A DNA stretch of 64,000 nucleotides from Nostoc sp. MS1 (GTDB taxonomy: Bacteria > Cyanobacteriota > Cyanobacteriia > Cyanobacteriales > Nostocaceae): NCBI RefSeq assembly GCF_019976755.1, contig NZ_AP023441.1, positions 4,771,501-4,835,500 of the forward strand, given 5' to 3'. Shown here piece by piece: positions 24,996 through 34,665 of this stretch (its first letter is position 1; every line of letters begins with the position of its first letter). A model generated the notes under the pieces. The model did no database searches. It was not told the DNA's origin and saw only the letters and a list, made by a program, of their open reading frames with translations. A program made the position numbers and the translations under genes.

Positions 24996-26534
24996 CTAAG
25001 AAGCAGACTCTCTAGCAGCAGGTGAACCTAACTTGGGATTAGCTGGTGTAACGGAAGATTCACGACGGCTACCACCGCGTAACTTTGGTTTGGGAGTACC
25101 GCGTCTTTCTTCGTCACCGTTATTTTCTGATTTGTTCCAGTTGCGGCCTCTGTCACCAGATTCACTACGACGCTTCGTGAGTTTGGGTTTGGGGCTAGAT
25201 ACAACTTCTTCGGGAACGTCGATTTCGGTGCTTAACCAAGCGGGACGAGTTTGATCGTAAGCGATTTGCAGGGCGGCGGCGGCGATCGCTTGAGCATCAT
25301 ATTTCTCAATCAATTCGCTGACTATAGGTAAGAACGAAGCTAAACGTTCACCTGCTAAAGCTTCTCTGACTTGTTCTTGCAGTTTCAAAATGTGGCGTGC
25401 TTCGATTTGCGCCCTTGTGGGGATGGAAAGCAATTGCCAATTTTGACGAACGTGGCGTTCAAAGATTTGCTGTTTGCGACGCTCAAAGGGTTGTACTAAG
25501 GTGATTGCTGTACCTTCTTTACCAGCGCGACCAGTACGACCAATTCTGTGAACGTAGGTTTCGACGCTATCAGGTAAGTCGTAGTTGATAACGTGAGATA
25601 GTTGGTCAACGTCCAAACCACGCGCTGCGATGTCTGTTGCTACTACCCAGCGTACTTGACGATTACGGAAGCGAGTTAATAACCGTTCCCTTGCTTGTTG
25701 GGACAAGTCGCCGTGATATTCATCTACACTGTGACCAGCTGCTTGTAGTTGACTGGTGAGTTCGGCTGCTGTGCGTCTGGTACGAACAAAGATTAAAGCT
25801 GTTTCTGGGTCTTCCATTTCCAGAATTGGCTGTAAGGCTTTGGCTTTTGTCCAGTGACGGGGGATGAGATAAGCTACTTGATTGATTTTATTGGGTGTAG
25901 CTTTGGGTTGCTCAACGGTGACAGTAACGGGCGATCGCAAAAACTTGTTGACCAACATCCGAATTGATGGTGGCATGGTAGCAGAGAACAAAGCTGTCTG
26001 TCTGTCTTGGGGTGCTTGAGAGAGAATTTTCTCTACATCGTCGATAAAGCCCATGCTTAACATTTCATCGGCTTCATCCAGTACGAACCATTTAACTTGG
26101 TCTAGCTTCAGACAACCCCGTTCTAGTAAGTCAATTACCCGTCCTGGTGTACCAACTACGAGTTGCACGCCGCGCTTGAGTTGTAAGATTTGGCGGTCAA
26201 TTGATTGACCTCCGTAAATTGCCAACGCTCGTAATCCACTGTTACCAACAAATTGCGCCATTGCGTCGTGAACCTGAATCGCTAATTCACGGGTTGGGGT
26301 TAAAACTATGGCTTGTACTGCTTTTTGGTTAACGTCTAACCGTTCTAATATTGGCAGTGAGAACGCGGCTGTTTTCCCTGTACCAGTTTGTGATTGACCT
26401 ACTACATCACGCCCTGACAACAGTTGAGGAATAGCTTGGGCTTGAATGTTTGTCGGTGCGGTAAAACCTAGTTTTTCTAAGTGTTCTACACGGTCTTGGG
26501 AAATTCCTAGTTCTTGAAACGTAAAATTCATCAA
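24996..26534 (-). CDS. DEAD-box ATP-dependent RNA helicase
   Basis: A 512-residue helicase that remodels RNA. All motifs are present: F-Q motif GFTAPTNIQAQAIP, motif I SQTGTGKT, Ia PTRELA, II VLDEADEM, III SAT, V ARGLDVDQ, and VI HRIGRTGRAGKEG. The C-terminal tail (about residues 430-512) is charged and disordered, rich in Lys, Arg, Gly and Ser, as in CsdA/Crh helicases used for ribosome assembly and cold adaptation. The second Met (26531) could be the start. It may correspond to crhB of Anabaena, but I cannot confirm it. Confidence 0.95.
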   Translation of the reverse strand: MMNFTFQELGISQDRVEHLEKLGFTAPTNIQAQAIPQLLSGRDVVGQSQTGTGKTAAFSLPILERLDVNQKAVQAIVLTPTRELAIQVHDAMAQFVGNSGLRALAIYGGQSIDRQILQLKRGVQLVVGTPGRVIDLLERGCLKLDQVKWFVLDEADEMLSMGFIDDVEKILSQAPQDRQTALFSATMPPSIRMLVNKFLRSPVTVTVEQPKATPNKINQVAYLIPRHWTKAKALQPILEMEDPETALIFVRTRRTAAELTSQLQAAGHSVDEYHGDLSQQARERLLTRFRNRQVRWVVATDIAARGLDVDQLSHVINYDLPDSVETYVHRIGRTGRAGKEGTAITLVQPFERRKQQIFERHVRQNWQLLSIPTRAQIEARHILKLQEQVREALAGERLASFLPIVSELIEKYDAQAIAAAALQIAYDQTRPAWLSTEIDVPEEVVSSPKPKLTKRRSESGDRGRNWNKSENNGDEERRGTPKPKLRGGSRRESSVTPANPKLGSPAARESAS

Positions 26535-26598
26535 TTCTCCTAGATTTTGTTTTCTTGTTTTAAGATTTGTAAATTGAAACTTGCGTGTGGATTAGTCG

Positions 26599-27918
26599 TC
26601 AGTTTTGACTGACTTGACCAAATAGGTCATACTCATCCGCGCTGTGAATCTTCACAGGGACGATAGTTCCTAACTTCGCCACGCCATCAATGTAGACCTG
26701 ACCATCAACTTCTGGGGAAAATCTACCGGAACGACCGATTAATTTCCCATTTTCAGGATTTTCTTGTTCAATCAGGACTTCAACGGTTTTGCCGACTTCC
26801 TGCTGGTTTTTGCGCCAAGAAATAGGTTGCTGGAGTGCCATGAGGCGATCGCGGCGTTCATCCATCACCTCTTGGGGCAGTTGGTCGGGTAGCTTGTAAG
26901 CGGGGGTTCCTTCTTCTCTTGAGAAGGTAAACACGCCCACATGGTCAAACTCATGCCGTTGGACGAACTGTAGTAAATGCTCAAATTGTGCTTCTGTTTC
27001 TCCAGGGAAGCCTACTATAAATGTTGTCCGTAACACAGCACCTGGAATGGCTATCTTGAGGCGCTCGATAATTTCATCGTTGACTCGCCCTTGCCAGGGA
27101 CGGTTCATGGAACGGAGAACTTCGGGATGAGAATGTTGTAGGGGCAAATCTAGATATGGTAACACATTCGGCGTTTCTTGAATTGCCGCTATGACATCCG
27201 GGGTTAATCCCGTGGGATAGGCGTAGTGCATCCTGATCCAGGGTACATTAACTTTCCCTAAAGCCCGCAGTAATTCGGCTAGTTTCGGCTTACCATATAT
27301 ATCCAAACCATAGTTTGTGGTGATTTGGGAAATGAGAATAATCTCTTGTACCCCTTGAGCAACTAGCTGCTCTGCTTCAGCCACTATAGATTCTATTGTA
27401 CGCGATCGCTGGTTCCCGCGTAAGTGGGGAATTATGCAAAATGCACAACGGTAATCACACCCTTCGGCTACTCGCAGGTAAGCAACACCTTCGGTAGTAG
27501 TCCGGTAGCGGGGTGTAGTTTCATCAGCAATATAAGTAGGTTCGGCACTAACTAGCGTTAAGCGCTCGCCTTGCTCTGCTCTTTCAATTACGTTAACTAT
27601 CTTATGGTAGTCCCCTGTGCCAACTACTGCAACTGCTTCTGGCAATTCTTCCAATAATTGCGCTTGGAAGTGCTGCGCCATACAGCCTGTAATGACAATT
27701 TTTTTATTGGCTTCAGCCAGTTCTACTAAAGTTCTAACAGATTCTTCTCTAGCGGCTTCAATAAAACTACACGTATTGACAATTACGTAATCGGCTAACT
27801 CTTCATTTGTATCTACACCATAGCCTGCTTGTACTAGCAGCCCTAACATGTGTTCGGTATCAATTCGATTTTTCTCACAGCCCAAGTGAGAAATTGCTAT
27901 TGTTGGCTTTTCACCCAT
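26599..27918 (-). CDS. rimO: Ribosomal protein S12 methylthiotransferase RimO
   Basis: Radical SAM enzyme that adds a methylthio group to an Asp of ribosomal protein S12. It has 439 residues. The N-terminal UPF0004 domain has the first Cys in SHLGCEKNRIDTE and others in VNTCSFIEAA and ITGCMAQ, which bind one cluster. The radical SAM motif is CDYRCAFCIIPHLRGNQRSR. A TRAM domain ends the protein (about 375-435). IDTE and IIPHLRG distinguish RimO from MiaB. It lies 64 bases upstream of the helicase gene. Confidence 0.96.
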   Translation of the reverse strand: MGEKPTIAISHLGCEKNRIDTEHMLGLLVQAGYGVDTNEELADYVIVNTCSFIEAAREESVRTLVELAEANKKIVITGCMAQHFQAQLLEELPEAVAVVGTGDYHKIVNVIERAEQGERLTLVSAEPTYIADETTPRYRTTTEGVAYLRVAEGCDYRCAFCIIPHLRGNQRSRTIESIVAEAEQLVAQGVQEIILISQITTNYGLDIYGKPKLAELLRALGKVNVPWIRMHYAYPTGLTPDVIAAIQETPNVLPYLDLPLQHSHPEVLRSMNRPWQGRVNDEIIERLKIAIPGAVLRTTFIVGFPGETEAQFEHLLQFVQRHEFDHVGVFTFSREEGTPAYKLPDQLPQEVMDERRDRLMALQQPISWRKNQQEVGKTVEVLIEQENPENGKLIGRSGRFSPEVDGQVYIDGVAKLGTIVPVKIHSADEYDLFGQVSQN

Positions 27919-28628
27919 ATTTTGAAAAAAACTTCTAGTTTTTTCTTGTTATTAAACACAAAGTCCGATAATTTCGCTCTTTGTTATTTCGCACCCTCCG
28001 TTGGCAGGTGTTTTGTGGGTTTATCCACTGTCAACAACTGCCTAAACCTCGAACCTGACTATTTCCAGTCATGTTATGATGTTTTTATTAATTTGTTTCC
28101 CAGGGTAAATTTTAGTGTCTTTAGATAAATCTGACACTTTTTAATATTTATTAACAATTCGCCTGTTGGTATTTTACATTACCGTTGCAGCGTATGCTTT
28201 TTTAATTTACCCATCGGGAAGCCGCCCCCCAAAGGGCTGGTTGTGAGAAGTCGCTACCCTCCGGGAAATCGCTCTTGCGACTACGCCCAAAGCAGTAATG
28301 CTACCCTGAAGTTCAGGCTTGACCTACGACGGAACGCAGGAACCCTGCCGAAATTACGGGAAGCCGCCTTGCGTGTTGTGAGTGGCAAACTCCTCATTGT
28401 AGTCAAGTTTTATCTTAACATATCTTATGGTTTGTTTTATGCCAAATTCTCTCGTCAGGAGGAGGCAGTAAAATAGGGGGCTGGGGAGTAGGGAGTGGGG
28501 AGTGGAGAGAGATGAGGAAGGTGAGGGAGATGAGGGAGAATGTTTTTGAATACCCAATTCCCAATTTCTAATTCCCAATCTCCAATCTACAGTACCCAGT
28601 ACCCAATTTCTGACAATAGTTAAAAGAC
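27919..28628. other. 710-base gap between rimO and btpA with repeat fragments
   Basis: The gap divides two divergent genes. A GC-richer block at about 28209-28380 is framed by two copies of GGGAAGCCGCC (28216-28226 and 28358-28368) and differs in composition from its AT-rich flanks. It may be a remnant of a mobile or dispersed repeat element. An open frame at 28243-28476 across it shows no family features. G-rich heptamer-like sequence follows (28476-28540). No RNA gene is recognised. Confidence 0.5.
28476..28500 (+). repeat. G-tract cluster with quadruplex pattern upstream of btpA
   Basis: Runs of 5, 4, 3 and 4 G are separated by 2-4 bases on the plus strand, about 130 bases before the btpA start. 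The motif belongs to the GGGAGTA/GGGAGTG repeat family. It could form a quadruplex in the btpA leader if transcription starts upstream. Confidence 0.55.
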
Positions 28629-29477
28629 GTGGACTTATATCAACTATTTAAAACTCGAACACCGATAATTGGCGTGGTGCATCTGCTCCCACTGCCGACT
28701 TCTGCCCGTTGGGGAGGTAGCCTCAAAGCAGTGATTGACCGCGCAGAACAAGAGGCAACAGCACTTGCTAGTGGCGGAGTTGACGGTATTATTGTAGAAA
28801 ATTTTTTTGATGCACCGTTTACAAAAAATCAGGTAGACCCGGCAGTTGTGAGTGCCATGACTGTGGTAGTGCAACGGATACAGAATTTGGTGACGTTGCC
28901 CATAGGATTAAATGTATTGCGGAATGATGGCAAAAGTGCAATGGCGATCGCCAGTTGTGTCCGCGCTCAATTTATTCGCGTCAACGTCCTGACAGGAGTG
29001 ATGGCGACAGACCAAGGATTAATCGAGGGAGAAGCGCATCAATTACTTCGCTATCGCCGAGAATTGGGTAGCGATGTGAAAATTCTCGCTGATGTGTTAG
29101 TTAAACATGCTCGCCCTTTGAGTTCGCCTAATCTCACTGTTGCGGTGAAGGATACGATTGAAAGGGGTTTAGCCGATGCGGTGATTTTATCCGGCTGGGC
29201 TACGGGTAGCCCTCCCAATCAAGAAGATTTAGAACTAGCTTGTGGTGCAGCCAATGGCACACCTGTATTTATTGGTAGTGGGGCTAATTGGGAAAATGTA
29301 GGTACACTGTTGCAGGCTGCTAATGGTGTAATTGTTTCCAGTTCCCTCAAGCGCCAAGGTAAAATCGAGCAACCAATTGACCCGATTCGCGTCAGCCAAT
29401 TTGTGGAAGCTGCACGCCGCAATTGGAACTCTAAAGGTGAGAGTAAATCTATTTCCTCAGTGACTATACATTCTTAG
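28629..29477 (+). CDS. btpA: Photosystem I biogenesis protein BtpA
   Basis: A 282-residue protein starting with GTG at 28629. BtpA is an extrinsic thylakoid protein needed for stable accumulation of the PSI reaction-centre proteins PsaA and PsaB. Family sequence: PIIGVVHLLPLPTSARWGG, GGVDGIIVENFFDAPF, then FIRVNVLTGVMATDQGLIEG, and LSGWATGSPP. The fold is a predicted TIM barrel with nucleotide-phosphate-binding-like loops (FIGSGANWENV). No membrane segment. The next gene is on the same strand, about 210 bases on. Confidence 0.95.
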   Translation: MDLYQLFKTRTPIIGVVHLLPLPTSARWGGSLKAVIDRAEQEATALASGGVDGIIVENFFDAPFTKNQVDPAVVSAMTVVVQRIQNLVTLPIGLNVLRNDGKSAMAIASCVRAQFIRVNVLTGVMATDQGLIEGEAHQLLRYRRELGSDVKILADVLVKHARPLSSPNLTVAVKDTIERGLADAVILSGWATGSPPNQEDLELACGAANGTPVFIGSGANWENVGTLLQAANGVIVSSSLKRQGKIEQPIDPIRVSQFVEAARRNWNSKGESKSISSVTIHS

Positions 29478-29686
29478 GATGTGGGGAGTAGGGAGTAAAG
29501 AGTAGAGAGTGGGGGGAGATGAGGAAGTAGGGGAAGTGAGAGGAGTAAGATAAAAATTTGTATACATCTTATCTACCCTTTCCTCCTCATCTCCCTCATC
29601 CCCTATCCTTACGGGAAGCAAGCTACATCTCCCTTATCCCCCTGATCTCTCCTATCCCTAATCAGCAATACCCTATTTCACAACTT

Positions 29687-30667
29687 ATGATTCGTCGCCG
29701 TTCTACTCCTTGGATTCATAAATGGTCGCGTCCAATAATTGCCGCGATCGCCGGTCTGGGCGCTCTCAATACTGGCTACTTAACTATCGAAAAGTTAACA
29801 GGAGGGAGTCCTGCTTGTGTGGCGCAAGCTGGGGCTAAAGGGTGTACAGATGTACTCTCTAGCCCTTGGGCTACGGTTTTTGGACAGCCTTTAGCCTTGT
29901 TTGGGTTTTTGGCATATACCGGAATGTTAATTTTGGCTCTAGCGCCTCTTGTCTTGAAAGGTGGAGAAAATAATAAAGATAAGCGGCTAGAGAATCTGAC
30001 ATGGTGGCTACTTTTGGTGGGTGCGATCGCTATGTCGGTCTTTAGTGGCTACTTAATGTATCTGCTAACATTCCAAATCAAAGCAGTTTGTCTTTATTGT
30101 ATTAGTTCGGCTTTATTCTCCCTGAGCCTTTTGGTATTAACAATTGTCGGGCGCTCTTGGGAAGATGTAGGGCAAATCTTCTTTACTGCGTTGATTGTCG
30201 GGATGGTAACGCTGATTGGGACTTTAGGTATCTACTCTGGTTTGAATAAACCGGATGTTACCACCACCATACCGCCTGGACAACTGCCTGCATTTGTGCC
30301 TCAAACTAATCCAAACCCGGAATTTGGCTGGGAAATTGCTACTACTTCTGGTGAGGCAGAGATTGCCCTAGCACAACACTTAGTTAAGATAGGTGCTAAA
30401 GAGTACGTTGCCTATTGGTGTCCTCATTGCCATGAGCAGAAATTACTCTTTGGTAAAGAAGCTTATCAAATTATCAGTGACAATATTAAGGTAGAGTGTG
30501 CTGCTGATAGCCCCAAAGCAAAAGTAGACTTATGCAAAGCCGCTAATATTCAAAGCTTCCCTACTTGGATTATCAACGGTCAAAGCTATAGCGGAGTAAG
30601 AAATCTGACAGAACTGGCAAAAATTACAGGTTATACAGGCCCAAGCAATTTCAAGTATTTTAAATAA
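29687..30667 (+). CDS. VKOR-thioredoxin fusion oxidoreductase
   Basis: A 326-residue membrane enzyme that makes disulfide bonds in secreted and lumenal proteins. The ATG at 29687 (MIRRRSTPWIHKWSRP) is chosen; the frame is open from 29558, but that part is low-complexity C/T-rich repeat. Four or five membrane helices make up the VKOR domain (about 15-205), with the loop Cys pair in SPACVAQAGAKGCTDV and the quinone-site pair in AVCLYCISSA. The C-terminal lumenal thioredoxin-like domain carries YWCPHCHEQK and CAADSPKAKVDLCKA. The cyanobacterial homologue (LTO1-type) supports photosystem assembly. Confidence 0.93.
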   Translation: MIRRRSTPWIHKWSRPIIAAIAGLGALNTGYLTIEKLTGGSPACVAQAGAKGCTDVLSSPWATVFGQPLALFGFLAYTGMLILALAPLVLKGGENNKDKRLENLTWWLLLVGAIAMSVFSGYLMYLLTFQIKAVCLYCISSALFSLSLLVLTIVGRSWEDVGQIFFTALIVGMVTLIGTLGIYSGLNKPDVTTTIPPGQLPAFVPQTNPNPEFGWEIATTSGEAEIALAQHLVKIGAKEYVAYWCPHCHEQKLLFGKEAYQIISDNIKVECAADSPKAKVDLCKAANIQSFPTWIINGQSYSGVRNLTELAKITGYTGPSNFKYFK

Positions 30668-31165
30668 AATTTCTAATGTCTGACGACTTCGCCAGACCAC
30701 AAAAATATTACTGAATCAATAGTCAATAGGTAGGCTAGTGGAAGTTATTACCTGTTGACTTTTTTATTTCATGATTTACGGGTCACAATTATCTGTTTAG
30801 ACTGGATGTCGGTTTTTTACGTTGTGTCTCAGTAACATGGTTTTAGAGTGTATAAGTGTATGGCTTTAACCAGTATGTTAACTTAAGTAAATAGTTGTTT
30901 CTCTATGTTGCTGGGATATAAATAATGATACGAGTTGTGTATAAAAGTATGGCAATTATAACTCAGTGAAAATATACTATTCATAAACACTACTTAAAGG
31001 ATGCTTTGAAGTGTTTGATTAAACTTTTCAATTCTAGTAAGAAAATATAGTCAGTCCAAGATTCAAAATTGGATATAAATTTCTATGGTTTCTAATTTCT
31101 AAATTGTGAGTTTTGAAATTACTTTTTATAAGTAAGATGTAATATTTCTCCCTTAGGTATTGGGA
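30668..31165. other. 498-base gap, no gene seen
   Basis: AT-rich sequence between two genes on the plus strand. No frame of note and no repeat array. It probably holds the promoter of the diguanylate cyclase gene. Confidence 0.5.
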
Positions 31166-33358
31166 ATGAATAAGCAACTAAACAAGCATTTTATCAAGTT
31201 AATTCAAGAAATAAAAAAAAGTCTTAGTCGAGTGCCAAGAGAATTAATAACTGCCTCGATCATTTTTTTTTGTGTCCTTTTGTTGCGCTATTTAGGTTTA
31301 TTACAATCCGTAGAGTTAGCTGCATTGGATCAATTTTTTCGTATTCGTCCCTATGAACAAGTTGATAATCGGATTACTATTGTCGCTATTGATGAGAAAT
31401 CGTTGCGTTATGGTTTTCCCATTCCTGATAGTATTATTGCTAATTTATTAAAAAAATTACAAGCTAACCAACCTCGTGCTATTGGCTTAGATATATACAG
31501 AAATTTACCACCTAAAGATGGTAACGAAATTTTGATAAATACTTATAAATCAATGCCTAATTTGATCGGCACACAACTCTTGGCAAATAATCAAAATTAC
31601 CATGTTCCTCCACCAATAGGATTAAATAGTGAGCAAGTAGGTTTTAATAATTTAATCAATGATATTGATGGAAAAATAAGGCGTAGTTTATTGTATTGGC
31701 ATGTTGATAATCAGCCATATGAGAGTTTTGCTTTAAAGTTGGCTTTGTTGTACTTGAAGTCAGAGAATGTTTTTCCGACTAAAGGAGTTATCAACCCAGA
31801 GTTTTTGCGGTTAGGAAAAACTGAATTTATCCGATTTGAAGAAAATGATGGTGCGTATGTAAAAGCCGATGATAGAGGCTATCAAATTTTGTCTAATTTT
31901 CCTAAACCACGCTGTCATGATTCTGATGTAGATTTCTGTGGTTTCCGAAAGGTAAGTATGGTAGATGTGCTGGATAATAAAGTACCAAAAAACTGGATTC
32001 AAGACCGGATTGTTTTGATCGGTTTTACCGCTCCTAGTACTCAAGATTTTGTATTTATTCCCTATTCTAGCGATCTGATGAAAGAAGCGAAGCCTGTACC
32101 TGGAATTGAAGTACAAGCTTATTTTGTGAGTCAGTTAATTTCTGCTGCTTTGGATGAAAGACCATTATTGCAAGTTTGGTCTAAGTTTTGGGAGTCTTTA
32201 TGGATTTTTAGCTGGTCTTATTTAGGTGCGGTAACTACATGGCGGATACGTCGAGCAGCTTCAATTATTTTGGCTATATTTGTTGGTTGTGGCTTAATTT
32301 TTTTAGTTGCTTATTTTGCTTTTTTATTAGGATGGTGGATACCTTTAATTCCATCATCAATAAGTTTTGTTTGTTCAGCAATTTGGATTATTAACTATCT
32401 GGCTCACATGCAGGATGAGTTAAAGCGTTCTAAAGAATTTTTGCAGCAAGTTATTAATACAATTCCTGATCCTATTTTCGTCAAAAATGAAAAGCATCAA
32501 TGGATAATTTTAAATGATGCTTACTGTAGATTTATTGGTTATCCTGATACTGTGTTAGTGGAAAAATCAGAATTTGAGTTTTTTCCCAAACATGAAGCGG
32601 AGATTTTTAGGGAGCAAGATGAGTTGGTGTTTCAAAGCCAAATACCTCAAGAACATGAGGAAGAATTTACTAATGCTTATGGAAAAACTCATCTAATTGC
32701 CACTAAGCGATCGCTTCATCAAGATGCAGCTGGTAATGTCTTTCTAGTTGGTGTAATCCGCGATATCACTCAACGCAAGTTGATGGAGGAGGAACTGAAG
32801 CGCACAGCCGCAGAATTATTTCGCTCTAATAATGAATTGAAACTTAAAGAAGACCATTTGCGTTATTTAGCTTATCACGACTCCTTAACAGGTCTGCCGA
32901 ATCGTAAGTACTTTGCTGAACAACTTTGCGAATCTGTGAACTGGGCAAAAGATCACAATCTTTTACTTGGACTGCTATTTATTGATTTGGATGGCTTTAA
33001 GCAAGTGAATGATAACCTGGGTCACGAAATAGGCGATCGCTTATTATTGATAATAGCTCAACGACTGAGCAATTCTCTGCGTACCAGTGACATTGTGGCG
33101 CGTTTAGGTGGCGACGAGTTTACCATAATTTTACGGGCGATACCCAATGTACAGGTAGCTGCTAAAGTCGCTGAAAAAATTCTCGTAAATATCACTGAGC
33201 CAATTGTCTTTAACGGACGTAGTACTAAGGTATCCGCTAGTATTGGCATTAGTATTTACCCAGATAACAGTTTAGATGCCGATACACTGATCAAACAGGC
33301 AGATGCTGCTATGTATCGAGCCAAACATTTAGGAAAAAATCGTTTTGAATTTGCTTAA
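31166..33358 (+). CDS. CHASE2-PAS-GGDEF diguanylate cyclase
   Basis: Membrane receptor of about 730 residues that should make cyclic di-GMP in response to an extracytoplasmic signal. From the ATG at 31166: a first membrane helix near 30-50 (IIFFCVLLLRYLGLL), a CHASE2 sensor to about 330 (ITIVAIDEKSLRYGFP), three helices near 345-415, a PAS domain (about 425-540, ending GVIRDITQRKLMEEEL), and GGDEF (565-730). The active site is GGDEF intact (ARLGGDEFTIIL), with an inhibitory I-site RTSD five residues before it. DSLTGLPNRKYF begins the domain. No partner gene is adjacent. Confidence 0.95.
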   Translation: MNKQLNKHFIKLIQEIKKSLSRVPRELITASIIFFCVLLLRYLGLLQSVELAALDQFFRIRPYEQVDNRITIVAIDEKSLRYGFPIPDSIIANLLKKLQANQPRAIGLDIYRNLPPKDGNEILINTYKSMPNLIGTQLLANNQNYHVPPPIGLNSEQVGFNNLINDIDGKIRRSLLYWHVDNQPYESFALKLALLYLKSENVFPTKGVINPEFLRLGKTEFIRFEENDGAYVKADDRGYQILSNFPKPRCHDSDVDFCGFRKVSMVDVLDNKVPKNWIQDRIVLIGFTAPSTQDFVFIPYSSDLMKEAKPVPGIEVQAYFVSQLISAALDERPLLQVWSKFWESLWIFSWSYLGAVTTWRIRRAASIILAIFVGCGLIFLVAYFAFLLGWWIPLIPSSISFVCSAIWIINYLAHMQDELKRSKEFLQQVINTIPDPIFVKNEKHQWIILNDAYCRFIGYPDTVLVEKSEFEFFPKHEAEIFREQDELVFQSQIPQEHEEEFTNAYGKTHLIATKRSLHQDAAGNVFLVGVIRDITQRKLMEEELKRTAAELFRSNNELKLKEDHLRYLAYHDSLTGLPNRKYFAEQLCESVNWAKDHNLLLGLLFIDLDGFKQVNDNLGHEIGDRLLLIIAQRLSNSLRTSDIVARLGGDEFTIILRAIPNVQVAAKVAEKILVNITEPIVFNGRSTKVSASIGISIYPDNSLDADTLIKQADAAMYRAKHLGKNRFEFA

Positions 33359-34192
33359 AGCATCAGTTGGCTGAAGTCACAGCTATACAAACAATTTGTC
33401 GGATACCCTATCTGTTCGCGCCGCGTCTCGTAAAGAGCGCCAATTCCCTATGCAGCGACTGGGCTGCTCTGGCAAAATTAAGCCCATCACGAATTGCCAT
33501 AACACTAGTTTACTGAGTATAGATGAGCGGATTTACGTATTTATGAATCATCAATGTGTCATGGAGATTATAAGAGCGGGCTTTTTTAAAGTAATTTTAA
33601 TATTAAAAATCTATACAAAATATTTATTACTTATGTCAATTTACAGATGTATATGCCTATTTTGTACTTAGAACGGTAAAAGTCTTCACATCAACATTAA
33701 ATATTTGTAAAAATTTACTGAAAGTGATATAAATAATCTTTACAAAGAATTAATAAAGTAGATATCTTCTACTTAACCATTACATATTAGTTACAAACTA
33801 TGATTTCAAAAAACGCATTTTTCTTACGTAATAGTACGCAAATAAATACTATCAGTGTGAGTATATACACTTGCAAATATTAAGAAATAGTTAAAAAAAC
33901 ATGAGGGCTATATTTCTCCTGTGGTAATTAATGAATATATCTAACTCTAGATTGAGAAATAGTTATAACCACAGGTAGGTGTTTATAATCTGCTATCGGT
34001 TATATTGCTTAATTATGGCCAGCGTTATGAGGGCAAATTCTTTAAAGAATCCGACTTCTAAACGTGATCGTAGTTAAGTTTTTCTTTCGCAGTCGAACCA
34101 TAAATTCACCGAAAATTTAATTTTTAGGAAATCTCGGTTTTGCTTTTGTAAATAATTAATGATCTTTTAATAAACCAGAATTTTAAAAATTT
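33359..34192. other. 834-base gap, no supported gene
   Basis: A GC-richer patch at about 33410-33490 carries words such as CGCCGCGTCTCG and CAGCGACTGGGCTGCT typical of dispersed repeats. The rest is very AT-rich. A 91-codon frame at 33396-33671 has no family-like content. The promoter for the small secreted peptide should lie near the right end. Confidence 0.5.
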
Positions 34193-34429
34193 ATGAAAAC
34201 TAACTTGACGGTCATCGGAGTCTTGATATTTTGCATTAGTGCCAGCGTAATTATTCCCAAGGTGGCAGATGCTACTGGAAATACAAAATCTTCGCTATCA
34301 TCAGATGTTTCTAGCGATCGCCAAGCAATTAAACAAAGCTCTGGGCAAATAGCCATAAATTCACGGGAAGTATATGTCCCTCCAAATTATGGTGGGCCAG
34401 ATAGCCAGCATGGAAGCGGCACTCGCTAA
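34193..34429 (+). CDS. Small secreted peptide with conserved GSGTR end
   Basis: A 78-residue peptide with a clear signal sequence (TVIGVLIFCISASVIIP, cleavage near VADA). The mature part is about 50 residues, hydrophilic, ending VYVPPNYGGPDSQHGSGTR. I recall similar endings of the form PPnxGgPdxxxGSGTR in many small cyanobacterial exported proteins, so this is likely a real gene in a family of unknown function. It stands alone in a gene-poor stretch. It could be a surface or signalling peptide; no function is claimed. Confidence 0.75.
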   Translation: MKTNLTVIGVLIFCISASVIIPKVADATGNTKSSLSSDVSSDRQAIKQSSGQIAINSREVYVPPNYGGPDSQHGSGTR

Positions 34430-34665
34430 GTACTTTATTATTTAAAGTATGTTTTTCAGGTTTTTAATCAAATCAAGTTATGAAATCTTAGTGCCAAAGC
34501 CGGAACAGATATTTAGTCAACGGCTTCATTTACTTGAGGATTCCATGAAGACATTAACTTCAGTTAGGGATTACTGAAGCTGAGTATGATGTTATAGAAG
34601 CGCTTTCTCATCTACAAGGTAGTATATGGAAAATAAACTCTTAGTTGAACATACTTAAGTATTAT

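Noticed and set aside
28209..28380. SRP RNA, RNase P RNA or tmRNA in the gap before btpA
   Set aside because: None of the diagnostic motifs of these RNAs could be found on either strand.
28243..28476. 77-codon frame between rimO and btpA
   Set aside because: It crosses the repeat-framed GC-rich block and matches no family I know; length is within chance.
29558..29686. N-terminal extension of the VKOR fusion by 43 residues
   Set aside because: It encodes only Pro/Ser/Leu-rich low-complexity sequence from a C/T-rich repeat tract; MIRRRSTPW at 29687 fits a membrane protein start.
33396..33671. 91-codon frame after the diguanylate cyclase
   Set aside because: It begins in a dispersed-repeat-like patch and continues into AT-rich sequence with no domain features.
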